Assembly: GCA_000720995.1 (NCBI GenBank)
Contig: JOEL01000001.1
Location: 62,001-126,000, forward strand
Length of the DNA: 64,000 nucleotides
Source of the DNA: Streptomyces celluloflavus
Lineage (GTDB): Bacteria; Actinomycetota; Actinomycetes; Streptomycetales; Streptomycetaceae
Reading direction: 5' to 3'
Shown: one piece after another, positions 44,945-53,682 of the stretch
Numbering within the stretch: position 1 is the first letter of the stretch
Layout of the letters: each line of letters begins with the position of its first letter
Position numbers and translations under genes: made by a program
Notes under the pieces: generated by a model
The model's input: only the letters and a program-made list of their open reading frames with translations
Told to the model about the DNA's origin: nothing
The model's database searches: none

Positions 44945-45835
44945 ATGGGTGACATCGTCGGCGCGGGCCTGGTCTCGCACGCACCCGTCATCATGTTCCC
45001 CGAGCCGCGGCGGATCGAGGCGAACGGCGGCCGCGACTTCACCCTCGCGACCGGCCTGACCCGGCTCCGGCACGAGGTGATCGACCCGGCGCAGTACGAC
45101 ACCGTCCTGGTACTCGACAGCCACTGGGCGACGACAACCGAGGTGGTGGTCACCGCCCACTCCCGGCGCACGGGCCGCTTCACCTCGGACGAGATGCCCA
45201 GCGAGATCAGCGGGCTGCCCTACGATCTGCCCGGCGACCCCGAACTGGCCCGCGCCGTCGCGGAATCGGGGGCGGGGCGGTCGCTGTGGATCACCGCGAA
45301 CGACGACCCGTACCTGCCGGTCCACTACGCGACGCTCAACCTCTGGACCTACCTCGGCCGGGCCGGCACCCCGTGGGTCTCCGTCTCGGTCTGCCAGACG
45401 GCGACCACCGAGGACTTCCTGGCCGTCGGCGAGGCCATCGCGGACGCGGTCACCCGGCTCGACCGCAGGGTGCTGCTGCTCGCCTCGGGCGGCCTCTCCC
45501 ACGTCTTCTGGCCGCTGGCCGAACTCCGCGACCACATGGCGGGGGACCCCGGCCATATCGTCACGCCCGAGGCCCGCGCGGCGGACGAGCGGCGGATCGC
45601 CTGGCTGGAGGCGGGCCGCCACGACCGCGTGATCGAGGCCATGCCGGAGTACCTCCGGTTCGCCCCCGAGGCGCGCTTCGGGCACTACCTGATGCTGGCG
45701 GGCGCGGTGGGCGGCGCCCGGTGCGGTGCGCCGGGCCGTCGCTTCGGCGCGTACGAGAACGGGATCGGGACCGGCCAGGTCCACCTCTGGTTCGACCGGC
45801 CCGCAACCGGCTGGCAGGACGGACCGACCCGCTAG
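44945..45835 (+). CDS. LigB-type (class III) extradiol ring-cleaving dioxygenase
   Basis: A 296-residue non-haem Fe(II) dioxygenase of the LigB/HpcB family. Probable iron ligands are His12 (GLVSHAPVIMF), His60 (VLDSHWATT) and Glu242 (APEARFGHY); His186 in ASGGLSHVF would be the acid/base residue. It should open a catechol ring next to, not between, the hydroxyls, giving a hydroxymuconic semialdehyde. The catechol made by the HpaB-type enzyme of the same operon is the expected substrate, as in 3,4-dihydroxyphenylacetate or DOPA cleavage. AGGAGG precedes the ATG; 28 bp follow the reductase gene. Confidence 0.88.
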   Translation: MGDIVGAGLVSHAPVIMFPEPRRIEANGGRDFTLATGLTRLRHEVIDPAQYDTVLVLDSHWATTTEVVVTAHSRRTGRFTSDEMPSEISGLPYDLPGDPELARAVAESGAGRSLWITANDDPYLPVHYATLNLWTYLGRAGTPWVSVSVCQTATTEDFLAVGEAIADAVTRLDRRVLLLASGGLSHVFWPLAELRDHMAGDPGHIVTPEARAADERRIAWLEAGRHDRVIEAMPEYLRFAPEARFGHYLMLAGAVGGARCGAPGRRFGAYENGIGTGQVHLWFDRPATGWQDGPTR

Positions 45836-45904
45836 AGCGCCGATCGAAGGACCCCGGAGGAAGCGCAAAGCACCGGGGAATCAGTGGGAACCAGGAGGAC
45901 CCCC

Positions 45905-46411
45905 GTGGATATCGACCGACGGTCGCTGCGCACCTGCCTCGGCCACTTCGCCACCGGCGTCACGGTCGTCACCTGCGAGGTGGGCGGGGCGCCGCACGGC
46001 GCCACCGTCAACGCCTTCACCGCGGTGTCACTGGACCCGGCGCTGGTGCTGGTCTCGCTCCACCGCGAGAGCACGGCCGGCCGCCACCTCGGTGGCCGGC
46101 CGTTCACGGTGAACGTACTCCGCGAGGATCAGGACGCTCTCGCCCGGCACTTCGCGGGCCACCGGACCACGGCCCCGCCGCCCCGGTGGACGCGCTCGGC
46201 AGCCGGCCTCGCACCGCGGCTCGCCGACGCGCTGGCCACCGTCGAGTGCTCGCCCTGGGCCGAGTACGACGGGGGAGACCATGTGCTCTTCCTCGGCCGG
46301 GTCGAGGCGTTCGACCACCGGGGCGGCGGCCGGCCGCTGGTGTTCTACCGGGGGGAGTTCCCCCGCCTCGCACCGCTGCCCGCCCTCGCCACCGGGGACC
46401 CCACGCACTGA
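45905..46411 (+). CDS. hpaC: flavin reductase (HpaC type)
   Basis: A 168-residue flavin reductase-like split-barrel protein. LGHFATGVTVVTCEVGGAPH, TVNAFTAVSLDPALVLVSL and a Gly-rich GRPFTVNVL segment are the family blocks. It reduces FMN or FAD with NAD(P)H and should feed the HpaB-type oxygenase of the same operon. The GTG at 45905 has AGGAGG about 7 nt upstream. It is the last operon gene; a strong hairpin follows. Confidence 0.9.
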   Translation: MDIDRRSLRTCLGHFATGVTVVTCEVGGAPHGATVNAFTAVSLDPALVLVSLHRESTAGRHLGGRPFTVNVLREDQDALARHFAGHRTTAPPPRWTRSAAGLAPRLADALATVECSPWAEYDGGDHVLFLGRVEAFDHRGGGRPLVFYRGEFPRLAPLPALATGDPTH

Positions 46412-46811
46412 CACCCGACGGGCGACGGGGCGGGCGACCGGAGGGAGGTGCCGCCGGGCGCGGAGCTCCGCCGCGGGGCATGGGTGGGGCGGGGCCGGCA
46501 CCCTCCCCGCCCCACGCGTACGTCCGCACAGCGACCGGGATCCACGCGGCCGTGCCGGGGCGGCGGGTGCGCCCGGTCCCACGGCCGGGCCGTTCAGCCA
46601 CCGGCCGGGCCGCGTGCCCGGCGCGGGGCCGATGACCGTGGCCACGGCGATGCCCATGGCGGGGCCCACGGCACCCACGCACCGCATCGCTCGCGGAGCG
46701 GGCTCGTGGACATGCCGGGCGACAGCCGACAGGTTCCGCTTCAGGTGACCGGGCACGCGCCTACCGGTGACCGCCGCCCGGCTCCGGGCCGCCCGCCTCG
46801 CCCCGGGTGGC
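46412..46811. other. intergenic stretch after the isonitrile operon, 400 bp
   Basis: It holds a hairpin at 46484-46515 and otherwise GC-rich sequence without a supported gene. It separates the plus-strand operon from the convergent Mut7-C gene and probably marks the cluster's right boundary. Confidence 0.5.
46484..46515 (+). terminator. operon-end hairpin
   Basis: GTGGGGCGGGG (46484-46494) pairs with CCCCGCCCCAC (46505-46515) across a 10-nt loop, 73-104 nt after the flavin reductase stop. Confidence 0.6.
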
Positions 46812-47549
46812 TCAGGTGGCGCGCTCGCGCAGCGCATCGTTGACGATCGCCTGCAGACGGGCGTGGTGCGCGCCGCGCCAGTAGACCCGTCCGCACGACG
46901 CGCACTGCGCGAAGACGTCGTAGGTGCGCTGCGTGCCGTGCCGGAGGTGGTCCCGGACCGCGTCCTTGTCGGCCTCCGTCAGCGGCCCGTTGCAGGCGGT
47001 GCAGCGGGTCCACGGGGCGAGCGCGGGGGCGAAGCGGCCCAGCACATCCCGGAGTTGCTCCTCGACCCGGTCGCTGTAGACATACGCACCGGCCCAGATC
47101 TCCCGCCGGCGCAGCAGCCCCCGGTCCCGGGAGAGCAGCACCCGCCGCTCCTGCGCCGAGAGCGCGGCCAGCGCCGGGTCACCCGGGTCCTCGTTCGTAT
47201 AGGCCGCGTCGACGCCGAGCAGCCGCAGCCGCCGCGCCAGACTGCCGAGGTGCACATCGAGCAGGAAGCGCAGCGGAGCGCCGGGGACGTGCTGCGGGCG
47301 CGCGACGGCGGACACCTCGACGTTCTCGCCCGCGCGCGGGACGTGCGAGACGGGGACCGCCCGCCCGTCCACGAAGAGCCGTCCGACCTCGGTGAGCGGG
47401 ACGCCGAGCGATTCGACGACGTGGCCGAGCGACGACGACCCGTCGGTCACCAGGGACGTACGGCCGGCGAGGCGGTCGGCCGAGAGGAAAAGATGCAGTT
47501 CAGGGGGGAAGGTGAGGAAGATTTCGGGTCCGTTCACGCCGGACAGCAT
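46812..47549 (-). CDS. Mut7-C RNase-domain protein with N-terminal ubiquitin-like domain
   Basis: A 245-residue protein with a Mut7-C ubiquitin-like domain (residues ~5-85, with GRLFVDGRAVPVSHVPRAGE) followed by a PIN-like Mut7-C nuclease domain (RFLLDVHLGSLARRLRLLGV, LLSRDRGLLRRR). A zinc ribbon closes it: CTAC and CASC. RNase activity is predicted from the family, with no known target. I chose ATG 47549; a GTG four codons later is equally possible since neither has a clear ribosome site. Convergent with the isonitrile operon. Confidence 0.83.
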   Translation of the reverse strand: MLSGVNGPEIFLTFPPELHLFLSADRLAGRTSLVTDGSSSLGHVVESLGVPLTEVGRLFVDGRAVPVSHVPRAGENVEVSAVARPQHVPGAPLRFLLDVHLGSLARRLRLLGVDAAYTNEDPGDPALAALSAQERRVLLSRDRGLLRRREIWAGAYVYSDRVEEQLRDVLGRFAPALAPWTRCTACNGPLTEADKDAVRDHLRHGTQRTYDVFAQCASCGRVYWRGAHHARLQAIVNDALRERAT

Positions 47550-47810
47550 GCCATCGGGCGGGCCGGGCCAGGTGATCGCGGTGCCGTGCCGCCGGACCGG
47601 AGCACCGCCGCCCGCCGCGAACGGGGGCCGGGAGACCGGGCGTTGGCGCTTCCCCAGACGGCCGTACCGCCCGGTCCGGGGGGCCGGCCGGACACCCCCG
47701 CGGCCCACAGTGATCATCTGAGGTTACGCTGAGTCGCCGACCACGCGGCAGCCGCCGGAAGCGGCAGCGGGCGGCGCGAGAACCGAGAGAACAAGGGGTG
47801 GGGAACAACC

Positions 47811-48602
47811 ATGATGGGACCGGCGCACTCGCTGTCCGGGGCCGCGGCCTGGCTGGGGGTGGGGGCGGCGGCCTATGCCGCCGGACATCCGATGCCCTGG
47901 CCGGTGCTCGTCTGCGGAGCCCTGATCTGCGCCGGAGCGGCGCTCGCCCCCGACCTCGACCACAAGTCCGCCACCATATCGCGCGCCTTCGGACCGCTTT
48001 CGGGGATGCTGTGCGGGGTGGTCGACACCCTCTCGCACGCGGTCTACAAGGCCACCAAGACGCGCGGTGACGCGCACCGTTCGGGCGGGCACCGCACGCT
48101 CACCCACACCTGGGTGTGGGCGGTACTGATCGGCGGCGGGATGTCGCTGCTGGCGACGGAGGGCGGCCGCTGGGCGGTCCTCGGCATCCTCTTCGTCCAT
48201 ATGGTGCTCGCCATCGAGGGGTTGCTGTGGCGGGCGGCGCGGGTCTCCAGCGACGTCCTGGTCTGGCTGCTGGGCGCGGCGACGGCCTGGATCCTGGCCG
48301 GCATCCTCGACCAGCCGGGCAACGGCGCGAACTGGCTCTTCGAAGCGCCGGGACAGGAGTACCTCTGGCTGGGCCTGCCGATCGTGCTCGGCGCGCTGGT
48401 GCACGACCTCGGCGACGCCCTGACGGTCTCGGGCTGCCCGGTCTTGTGGCCCATTCCGATCAAGGGCAAGCGCTGGTACCCGCTCGGTCCGCCCAAGGGG
48501 ATGCGCTTCCGGGCCGGCAGCCGGGTGGAGCTGAAGGTCCTGATGCCGGTCTTCCTGCTGCTGGGCTGCCTGGGCGGACTGGGCGCCCTCGGCTACCTCT
48601 GA
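47811..48602 (+). CDS. YdjM-type metal-dependent hydrolase, membrane protein
   Basis: A 263-residue integral membrane protein of the YdjM/DUF457 family, called metal-dependent hydrolase by homology. About six hydrophobic segments are visible. Conserved polar motifs lie between them: MGPAHSLSG at the start, APDLDHKSATISR near residue 46, and GGHRTLTHT near 95; the His and Asp residues are the presumed metal ligands. GGGG lies 7 nt before the ATG. Function is not established. It converges on the ABC exporter pair across a double terminator. Confidence 0.85.
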   Translation: MMGPAHSLSGAAAWLGVGAAAYAAGHPMPWPVLVCGALICAGAALAPDLDHKSATISRAFGPLSGMLCGVVDTLSHAVYKATKTRGDAHRSGGHRTLTHTWVWAVLIGGGMSLLATEGGRWAVLGILFVHMVLAIEGLLWRAARVSSDVLVWLLGAATAWILAGILDQPGNGANWLFEAPGQEYLWLGLPIVLGALVHDLGDALTVSGCPVLWPIPIKGKRWYPLGPPKGMRFRAGSRVELKVLMPVFLLLGCLGGLGALGYL

Positions 48603-48610
48603 CCGGCACC

Positions 48611-48652
48611 AGCGCGCCCCGGCCACCGGAGTACCGGCGGCCGGGGCGCGCT
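48611..48652. terminator. bidirectional hairpin, 14-bp stem
   Basis: AGCGCGCCCCGGCC (48611-48624) pairs perfectly with GGCCGGGGCGCGCT (48639-48652). It lies between convergent genes, 9 nt after the YdjM-type stop. Confidence 0.75.
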
Positions 48653-48661
48653 CGTGTCCGC

Positions 48662-48689
48662 ACCGGCGCGACGGTGCGGTCGCGCCGGT
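48662..48689. terminator. second hairpin, 10-bp stem
   Basis: ACCGGCGCGA (48662-48671) pairs with TCGCGCCGGT (48680-48689) across 8 nt, 7 nt from the ABC gene stop. Confidence 0.65.
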
Positions 48690-48695
48690 CCGCCG

Positions 48696-50477
48696 TCAGC
48701 CGTGCCAGGAGCGCCAGAGCGCCGCGTAGGCCCCGCCGGCGGTGACCAGTTCCTGATGGCTGCCCAGCTCGCTGATCCGGCCCTCCTCGACCACCGCGAT
48801 CACATCGGCGTCGTGCGCGGTGTGCAGCCGGTGCGCGATCGCCACGACCGTACGGCCGTCCAGCACCTTGCCGAGCGAACGCTCCAGGTGCCGCGCCGCC
48901 CGCGGGTCGAGCAGGGACGTCGCCTCGTCCAGCACCAGGGTGTGCGGATCGGCGAGCACCAGCCGGGCCAGCGCGATCTGCTGGGCCTGTGCCGGCGTCA
49001 GCGCCCGGCCGCCCGAGCCGACCTCGGTGTCCAGCTCCTCGTCCAGCGCCCGCGCCCAGCCGTCGGCGTCCACCGCGCCGAGCGCCGCCCACAGTTCGGC
49101 GTCGGCCGCGTCCGTGCGGGCCAGCAGGAGATTGTCCCGGAGCGAGCCGACGAAGACATGGTGCTCCTGGTTGACCAGCGCCACATGCTGACGGACCCGC
49201 TCGGCGGGCATCTCGGACAGCTCGGCCCCGCCGAGGGTGACCGTGCCCGTCCGCGGCCCGTAGATACCGGCCAGCAGCCGGCCCAGCGTGGACTTGCCGG
49301 CGCCGGACGGCCCGACCAGCGCCAGCCTGCTGCCGGGGCGGACGTGCAGCGAGACCTCGTGCAGCACGTCGACATCCGCGCGGTAGCCGAAGCGCACCTC
49401 GTCGGCGCGCATGTCCCGGCCGTCGGGGGACAGCTTGTCGTCCGCGGCCTGCGGTTCGATCTCCCGGACGCCGACGAGACGGGCGATGGACACCTGGGCC
49501 ACCTGCAGCTCGTCGTACCAGCGCAGGATCATGCCGATCGGCTCGGACATCATCTGCGCGAGCAGCGCCCCCGTCGTCAGCTGGCCCGGGGTGATCCAGC
49601 CGTTGAGCACGAACGCGCCGCCGAGCAGCAGCACCGACCCGAGCAGCAGCACATGCGTCACATTGATGACGGGGAAGAGCACCGAGCGCAGATAGAGGGT
49701 GTACCGCTCCCACTGCGTCCACTCGCGCACCCGGCGCTCCGACTGCGCGATCCGCCGGGCACCGAGCCGGTGGGCCTCGATGGTGTGCCCCGCGTCCACG
49801 GTCTCGGTGAGCGCGGCGGAGACCGCGGCGTACCCGGCGGCCTCCGAGCGGTACGCGCTCGGCGCCCGCTTGAAGTACCAGCGGCAGCCGACGATCAGCA
49901 CCGGCAGCGCGATCAGTACCGACAGGGCGAGCGGCGGCGCGGTGACGGCGAGCCCGCCCAGGAGCAGCGCCACCCACACCACGCCGATGGCCAGCTGCGG
50001 TACGGCCTCGCGCATCGCGTTGGAGAGCCGGTCGATATCGGTGGTGATCCGGGACAGCAGATCGCCGGTACCGGCCCGCTCCAGGACGCCCGGCGGCAGC
50101 GCCACGGACCGGACGAGGAAGTCCTCGCGCAGGTCCGCCAGCATCTGCTCACCGAGCATCGCCCCGCGCAGCCGGACGAGGCGGGTGAAGCCCGTCTGGA
50201 GGGCCAGCGCGAGGGCGAACAGCCCGATGGTGAGGCCGAGGTGGATGTCGCGGGCGCCGGCGGACAGGTCCTCGACCAGTCCGCCGAGGAGATAGGGACC
50301 GACCATCGACGCGATGACCGCGGCGGCGTTCACACTGACCAGCACGGTGAACGCCCGGCGGTGGCGGCGGACCAGGCCGCCGACGTAGGCGCGCACGGTG
50401 GCCGGTGAGCCGACGGGCAGGGTCGTGGCGGTCTGCGGGGCGTCCGGATCGTGCTCCGGCGGCGCCAGGCCGATCAT
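48696..50477 (-). CDS. ABC exporter half-transporter, subunit with intact ATP site
   Basis: A 593-residue fusion of six transmembrane helices and an ATPase domain. Walker A GPSGAGKST (about 388-396), Walker B LVLDEATS (near 515) and the H-loop AHRLHT are intact, but the signature motif is LTPAQ (about 492-496) instead of LSGGQ. Its start overlaps the stop of the partner gene (ATGA). Together they fit a heterodimeric multidrug-type exporter with one normal and one degenerate ATP site. Substrate unknown. Confidence 0.92.
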   Translation of the reverse strand: MIGLAPPEHDPDAPQTATTLPVGSPATVRAYVGGLVRRHRRAFTVLVSVNAAAVIASMVGPYLLGGLVEDLSAGARDIHLGLTIGLFALALALQTGFTRLVRLRGAMLGEQMLADLREDFLVRSVALPPGVLERAGTGDLLSRITTDIDRLSNAMREAVPQLAIGVVWVALLLGGLAVTAPPLALSVLIALPVLIVGCRWYFKRAPSAYRSEAAGYAAVSAALTETVDAGHTIEAHRLGARRIAQSERRVREWTQWERYTLYLRSVLFPVINVTHVLLLGSVLLLGGAFVLNGWITPGQLTTGALLAQMMSEPIGMILRWYDELQVAQVSIARLVGVREIEPQAADDKLSPDGRDMRADEVRFGYRADVDVLHEVSLHVRPGSRLALVGPSGAGKSTLGRLLAGIYGPRTGTVTLGGAELSEMPAERVRQHVALVNQEHHVFVGSLRDNLLLARTDAADAELWAALGAVDADGWARALDEELDTEVGSGGRALTPAQAQQIALARLVLADPHTLVLDEATSLLDPRAARHLERSLGKVLDGRTVVAIAHRLHTAHDADVIAVVEEGRISELGSHQELVTAGGAYAALWRSWHG

Positions 50478-52348
50478 GCGGTCTCCTCGATCTTGTCGTG
50501 CCGGGTGTCGCCGGCCGGTGCGGTGGTGGTGGCCATGGCCGGGTCCGCCGGCGCGTCGGCCGCCGCCTCGGTCTCCGTCTCGCGGGTGACGACGGCGCGG
50601 TAGGCGGGGTGGGTGCGCAGCAGTTCGCGGTGGGGTGCCCGTGCGACGACCTTGCCGTCGTGGAGGAACACCACCTGCTCGGCCCGGTCCAGCAGCAGCG
50701 GGCTGGAGGTGAGCACCACCGTGGTACGGCCCGTCCGGATCTCGCGCAGCCCGTCGGCGATGCGGGCCTCGGTGTGGGAGTCGACGGCGCTGGTCGGTTC
50801 GTCCAGCACCAGGACCTCCGGATCGGTGACCAGCGACCTGGCCAGGGCCAGCCGCTGCCGCTGCCCGCCGGAGAGCGACCGGCCGCGTTCGGTGATCCGG
50901 GTACGCATCGGGTCGCCGGAGTCGTCGACGGACGCCTGCGCCAGCGCGGTCAGCACATCGCCGCACTGGGCCGCCGACAGCGCCCCGGCCGTGTCCACCC
51001 GGCCGGATGCCGGTACGTCGAGGAGTTCGCCGAGCGTGCCCGAGAGCAGCACCGGGTCCTTGTCCTGGACGAGCACGGCGGTGCGGGCCGCCTCGCGCGG
51101 TACGTCGTCCAGCGGGGTGCCGCCGAGGAGGACGGACGGGGTCGCGGCAGCCTTCTGCGCTCCTTCGCCGCCTTCGACACCTTCGTCCTCGGATTCCGCG
51201 GGCTGTCCGCCGAGCCGCGCGGCGAGGCGGCCCGCGGCGTCGGGGTCGCCGCAGACCACGGCGGTCAGCCGGCCGGCCTCGGCGGTCAGGCCGGTGACCG
51301 GGTCGTGCAGATCGCCGTCGAGCGTCCCGTGGTCGGTGAGGCGGCCGCCGGCCGGGCGGCTCAGGGCCAGCAGCCGGGCGGTACGTTTCGCCGACGGCCG
51401 GGAGAAGGAGTAGGCCATCGCGATCTCTTCGAAGTGCCGCAGCGGGTAGAGCAGGAAGGCGACCGCGCTGTAGATGGTGACGAGTTCACCGATGGCGATC
51501 CGGCCGTCCTGGGCGAGCTGGACGCCGTACCACACCACCGCGATGAGCAGCAGCCCCGGCAGCGCGACCTGTACGGCCGAGATCAGCGACCACATGCGGG
51601 CGCTGCGGACGGCGGCCTTGCGCACCTCCTGGGAGGCGCTGCGGTAGCGGCCGAGGAACAGCTCCTCGCCGCCGATACCGCGCAGCACCCGCAGCCCGGC
51701 GACGGTGTCGGAGGCCAGCTCGGTGGCGAGCCCGGCCTTCTCACGCTGCGCGTCGGCGCGGCGGGTGGCGGGCGGCAGCATCGGCAGGACGGCCAGCGCC
51801 AGCACGGGCACGCCGATGGCCACCACGACGCCGAGGGCCGGCTGGTAGACGAGCAGGGCCACACAGACGCCGACCGAGGTCAGCGCGGCCGCCCCGAACC
51901 GGGAGATCGCCTCGACGAACCAGCCGATCTTCTCCAGGTCGCCGGTGCTGACGGCGACGATCTCACCGGCCGCCACCCGCCGGGTCATGGCCGAGCCCAG
52001 TTCCGTGGTCTTGCGGGCGAGCAGTTGCTGGACGCGGGCGACGGAGGTGATCCAGTTGGTGATGGCCGAGCGGTGCAGCATGGTGTCGCCGACCGTGACC
52101 AGGACGCCCAGCAGCGCCATCAGCCCGCCCGCCAGGGCCAGCCGGGAACCGTCGCGGTCCACGACGGCCTGCACGGCGATACCCACCGGAACCGGGAACG
52201 AGGCCACGGCCCCGGTGTGGACCAGCCCCCACAGCAGGGCCTTGGCCTGCCCGCCGAGCTGCTTCTTGTAGAGCCACAGGAGAAAACGGCCGCCCGTACG
52301 GACGTCGGGGACGCCGGGGTCGGGATGCGGCAGGTCGCGAATGTGCAT
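50474..52348 (-). CDS. ABC exporter half-transporter, subunit with degenerate Walker A
   Basis: A 624-residue TMD-NBD protein. The transmembrane part is normal, and signature LSGGQRQRLALARSL (from about 490) and Walker B VLVLDEPTS are intact. The Walker A position (about 363-374) reads CGDPDAAGRL with no Lys, and the H-loop is TSSP instead of His. An acidic Glu/Gly-rich insert follows. This complements the partner, whose signature is degenerate, so one composite ATP site is complete and the other is dead. ATG 52348 has a weak ribosome site. First gene of a coupled pair. Confidence 0.9.
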   Translation of the reverse strand: MHIRDLPHPDPGVPDVRTGGRFLLWLYKKQLGGQAKALLWGLVHTGAVASFPVPVGIAVQAVVDRDGSRLALAGGLMALLGVLVTVGDTMLHRSAITNWITSVARVQQLLARKTTELGSAMTRRVAAGEIVAVSTGDLEKIGWFVEAISRFGAAALTSVGVCVALLVYQPALGVVVAIGVPVLALAVLPMLPPATRRADAQREKAGLATELASDTVAGLRVLRGIGGEELFLGRYRSASQEVRKAAVRSARMWSLISAVQVALPGLLLIAVVWYGVQLAQDGRIAIGELVTIYSAVAFLLYPLRHFEEIAMAYSFSRPSAKRTARLLALSRPAGGRLTDHGTLDGDLHDPVTGLTAEAGRLTAVVCGDPDAAGRLAARLGGQPAESEDEGVEGGEGAQKAAATPSVLLGGTPLDDVPREAARTAVLVQDKDPVLLSGTLGELLDVPASGRVDTAGALSAAQCGDVLTALAQASVDDSGDPMRTRITERGRSLSGGQRQRLALARSLVTDPEVLVLDEPTSAVDSHTEARIADGLREIRTGRTTVVLTSSPLLLDRAEQVVFLHDGKVVARAPHRELLRTHPAYRAVVTRETETEAAADAPADPAMATTTAPAGDTRHDKIEETA

Positions 52349-52742
52349 GATGTCCAAAGGCGTTGTCGTGGCGGGCGGAGAGCGGGGCGGCCGGAGACCG
52401 GGCGCGGCGGGTGGCGGGCGGGTGGGAATGGCAGGGCGGGAACGCGGGTAAGGAAGGGGAGCGCCGAAGGGCGTCCGGGCGTGCGGTGTCGCCCCGTCCC
52501 GGCCTGACGTACCCCGACCGGTACGGCTGCCGCTGCGGCCGCGCTGCCACACCCGACCGTTCCTGTCGGCACCTCCGCCGTCGTCGGCGGAGCATCATGG
52601 AAGGTTGACGCGCACGGCGGCCGATTTCAAACGGTTTTCCGCCGCAGGCGCATATCTCGGGAAAATCGTGTGCGACACGTACACAACGGGCAGGCGCCGG
52701 AACGGCGTCGGTCCGGCGGTGCGGCCTTGGGGAGTCAGACGG
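52349..52742. other. divergent intergenic stretch, 394 bp
   Basis: Between the ABC pair and the lipoprotein gene; both promoters must lie here. No box or operator stands out. Confidence 0.4.
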
Positions 52743-53510
52743 ATGGCGGGTACGGCGGGCAGGGCGATACGGACGGCGGCTGTCGCCGCGGCGGGGCTGG
52801 TGCTACTGGCGGGCTGCGGGGGTGGTGCGGGTGGCGGCACGGGCGGCGCGGGCGGTAGCCGGGACGACGGTGCAGGGAAGGGAGAGAGCCCTGGCGATCC
52901 GGCCCACAGCGCGTCGGCCACCACCCATCTTAAGAACATCCCGGAGGTGGGGGCGAACCTGCGCTCACGGATTCCGGCCGATTCGCGTCAGGTCGTGGCG
53001 GTCTACGGCCGGGGCGCCGAGGCGGCCGACGTCACCGTCGTCCTCTATGACAAGGGCGCAAACGGCTGGGACCGCAAGGGAAGTTGGGCCGCGCACAACG
53101 GCAAGCGGGGCTGGACGACGGACCACCACGAGGACGACAGGCGCAGCCCCGTCGGCGTCTTCCCGCTGACCGACGCGGGCGGTGTTCTCGCGGATCCCGG
53201 CGCCAAACTGCCGTACACGCATTCGGCGGCGTTCACGCCACCCGCGTACTGGTCCCCGAGCACCCGGCACGACTTCGATTATGTCGTCGCGATCAACTAC
53301 AACCGGGTCAAGGGGACCTCCCCGCTGGACGGGACGCGCCCCGAGGGGCAGTCCAAAGGTGGCGGGATCTGGCTGCACCTGGACCACGGAAGCGGCACCT
53401 CCGGCTGCGTGAGCGTCTCCCGGTCCGGGATGGTGGCGCTGCTGCGCGCGCTCGATCCGGCGCGGCATCCTGTGGTGGTCATGGGGGACAAGGCGCACCT
53501 TTTGCGCTGA
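52743..53510 (+). CDS. L,D-transpeptidase-like lipoprotein
   Basis: A 255-residue lipoprotein: hydrophobic segment VAAAGLVLLAGC with a lipobox Cys at about residue 24, then a Gly-rich linker. The catalytic region resembles YkuD-type L,D-transpeptidases: IWLHLDHGSGTSGCVSVS with His in the first half and Cys222. The usual Arg after the Cys is not evident (SGCVSV), so activity on peptidoglycan cross-links is likely but unproven. Acts outside the membrane. GGGGAG lies 8 nt before the ATG. Confidence 0.82.
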   Translation: MAGTAGRAIRTAAVAAAGLVLLAGCGGGAGGGTGGAGGSRDDGAGKGESPGDPAHSASATTHLKNIPEVGANLRSRIPADSRQVVAVYGRGAEAADVTVVLYDKGANGWDRKGSWAAHNGKRGWTTDHHEDDRRSPVGVFPLTDAGGVLADPGAKLPYTHSAAFTPPAYWSPSTRHDFDYVVAINYNRVKGTSPLDGTRPEGQSKGGGIWLHLDHGSGTSGCVSVSRSGMVALLRALDPARHPVVVMGDKAHLLR

Positions 53511-53637
53511 ATGTGCAACCTCTGTGCTGTAGGGGGTTGATGGTCCGGCCGACCCCGTCAAGCCGGTTGATCTGTCCGGTCCGGCCGCCCGTCTTTCCCG
53601 TACCGGCCCGGGAGCCGTGGGTGACCGGTCACGGGTC

Positions 53638-53670
53638 CCGGGTCCCGGCCGACGCGCGGCCGGGACCCGG
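53638..53670 (-). terminator. 13-bp perfect hairpin
   Basis: CCGGGTCCCGGCC (53638-53650) pairs with GGCCGGGACCCGG (53658-53670) across 7 nt, just beyond the stop of the minus-strand Gfo/Idh/MocA gene. Confidence 0.75.
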
Positions 53671-53682
53671 AACGGTCCGTTC

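Noticed and set aside
40324-45183. Very long open frame (over 1600 codons) on the strand opposite the isonitrile operon
   Set aside because: It is a GC-bias shadow of well-recognised plus-strand genes; it crosses several gene boundaries and has no ribosome site or family resemblance.
46812-52348. Extension of the isonitrile cluster to the Mut7-C, YdjM-type and ABC exporter genes
   Set aside because: These genes are on the opposite strand or behind terminators, and the first two are ordinary chromosomal families. The ABC pair could export the product, but there is no evidence linking them.
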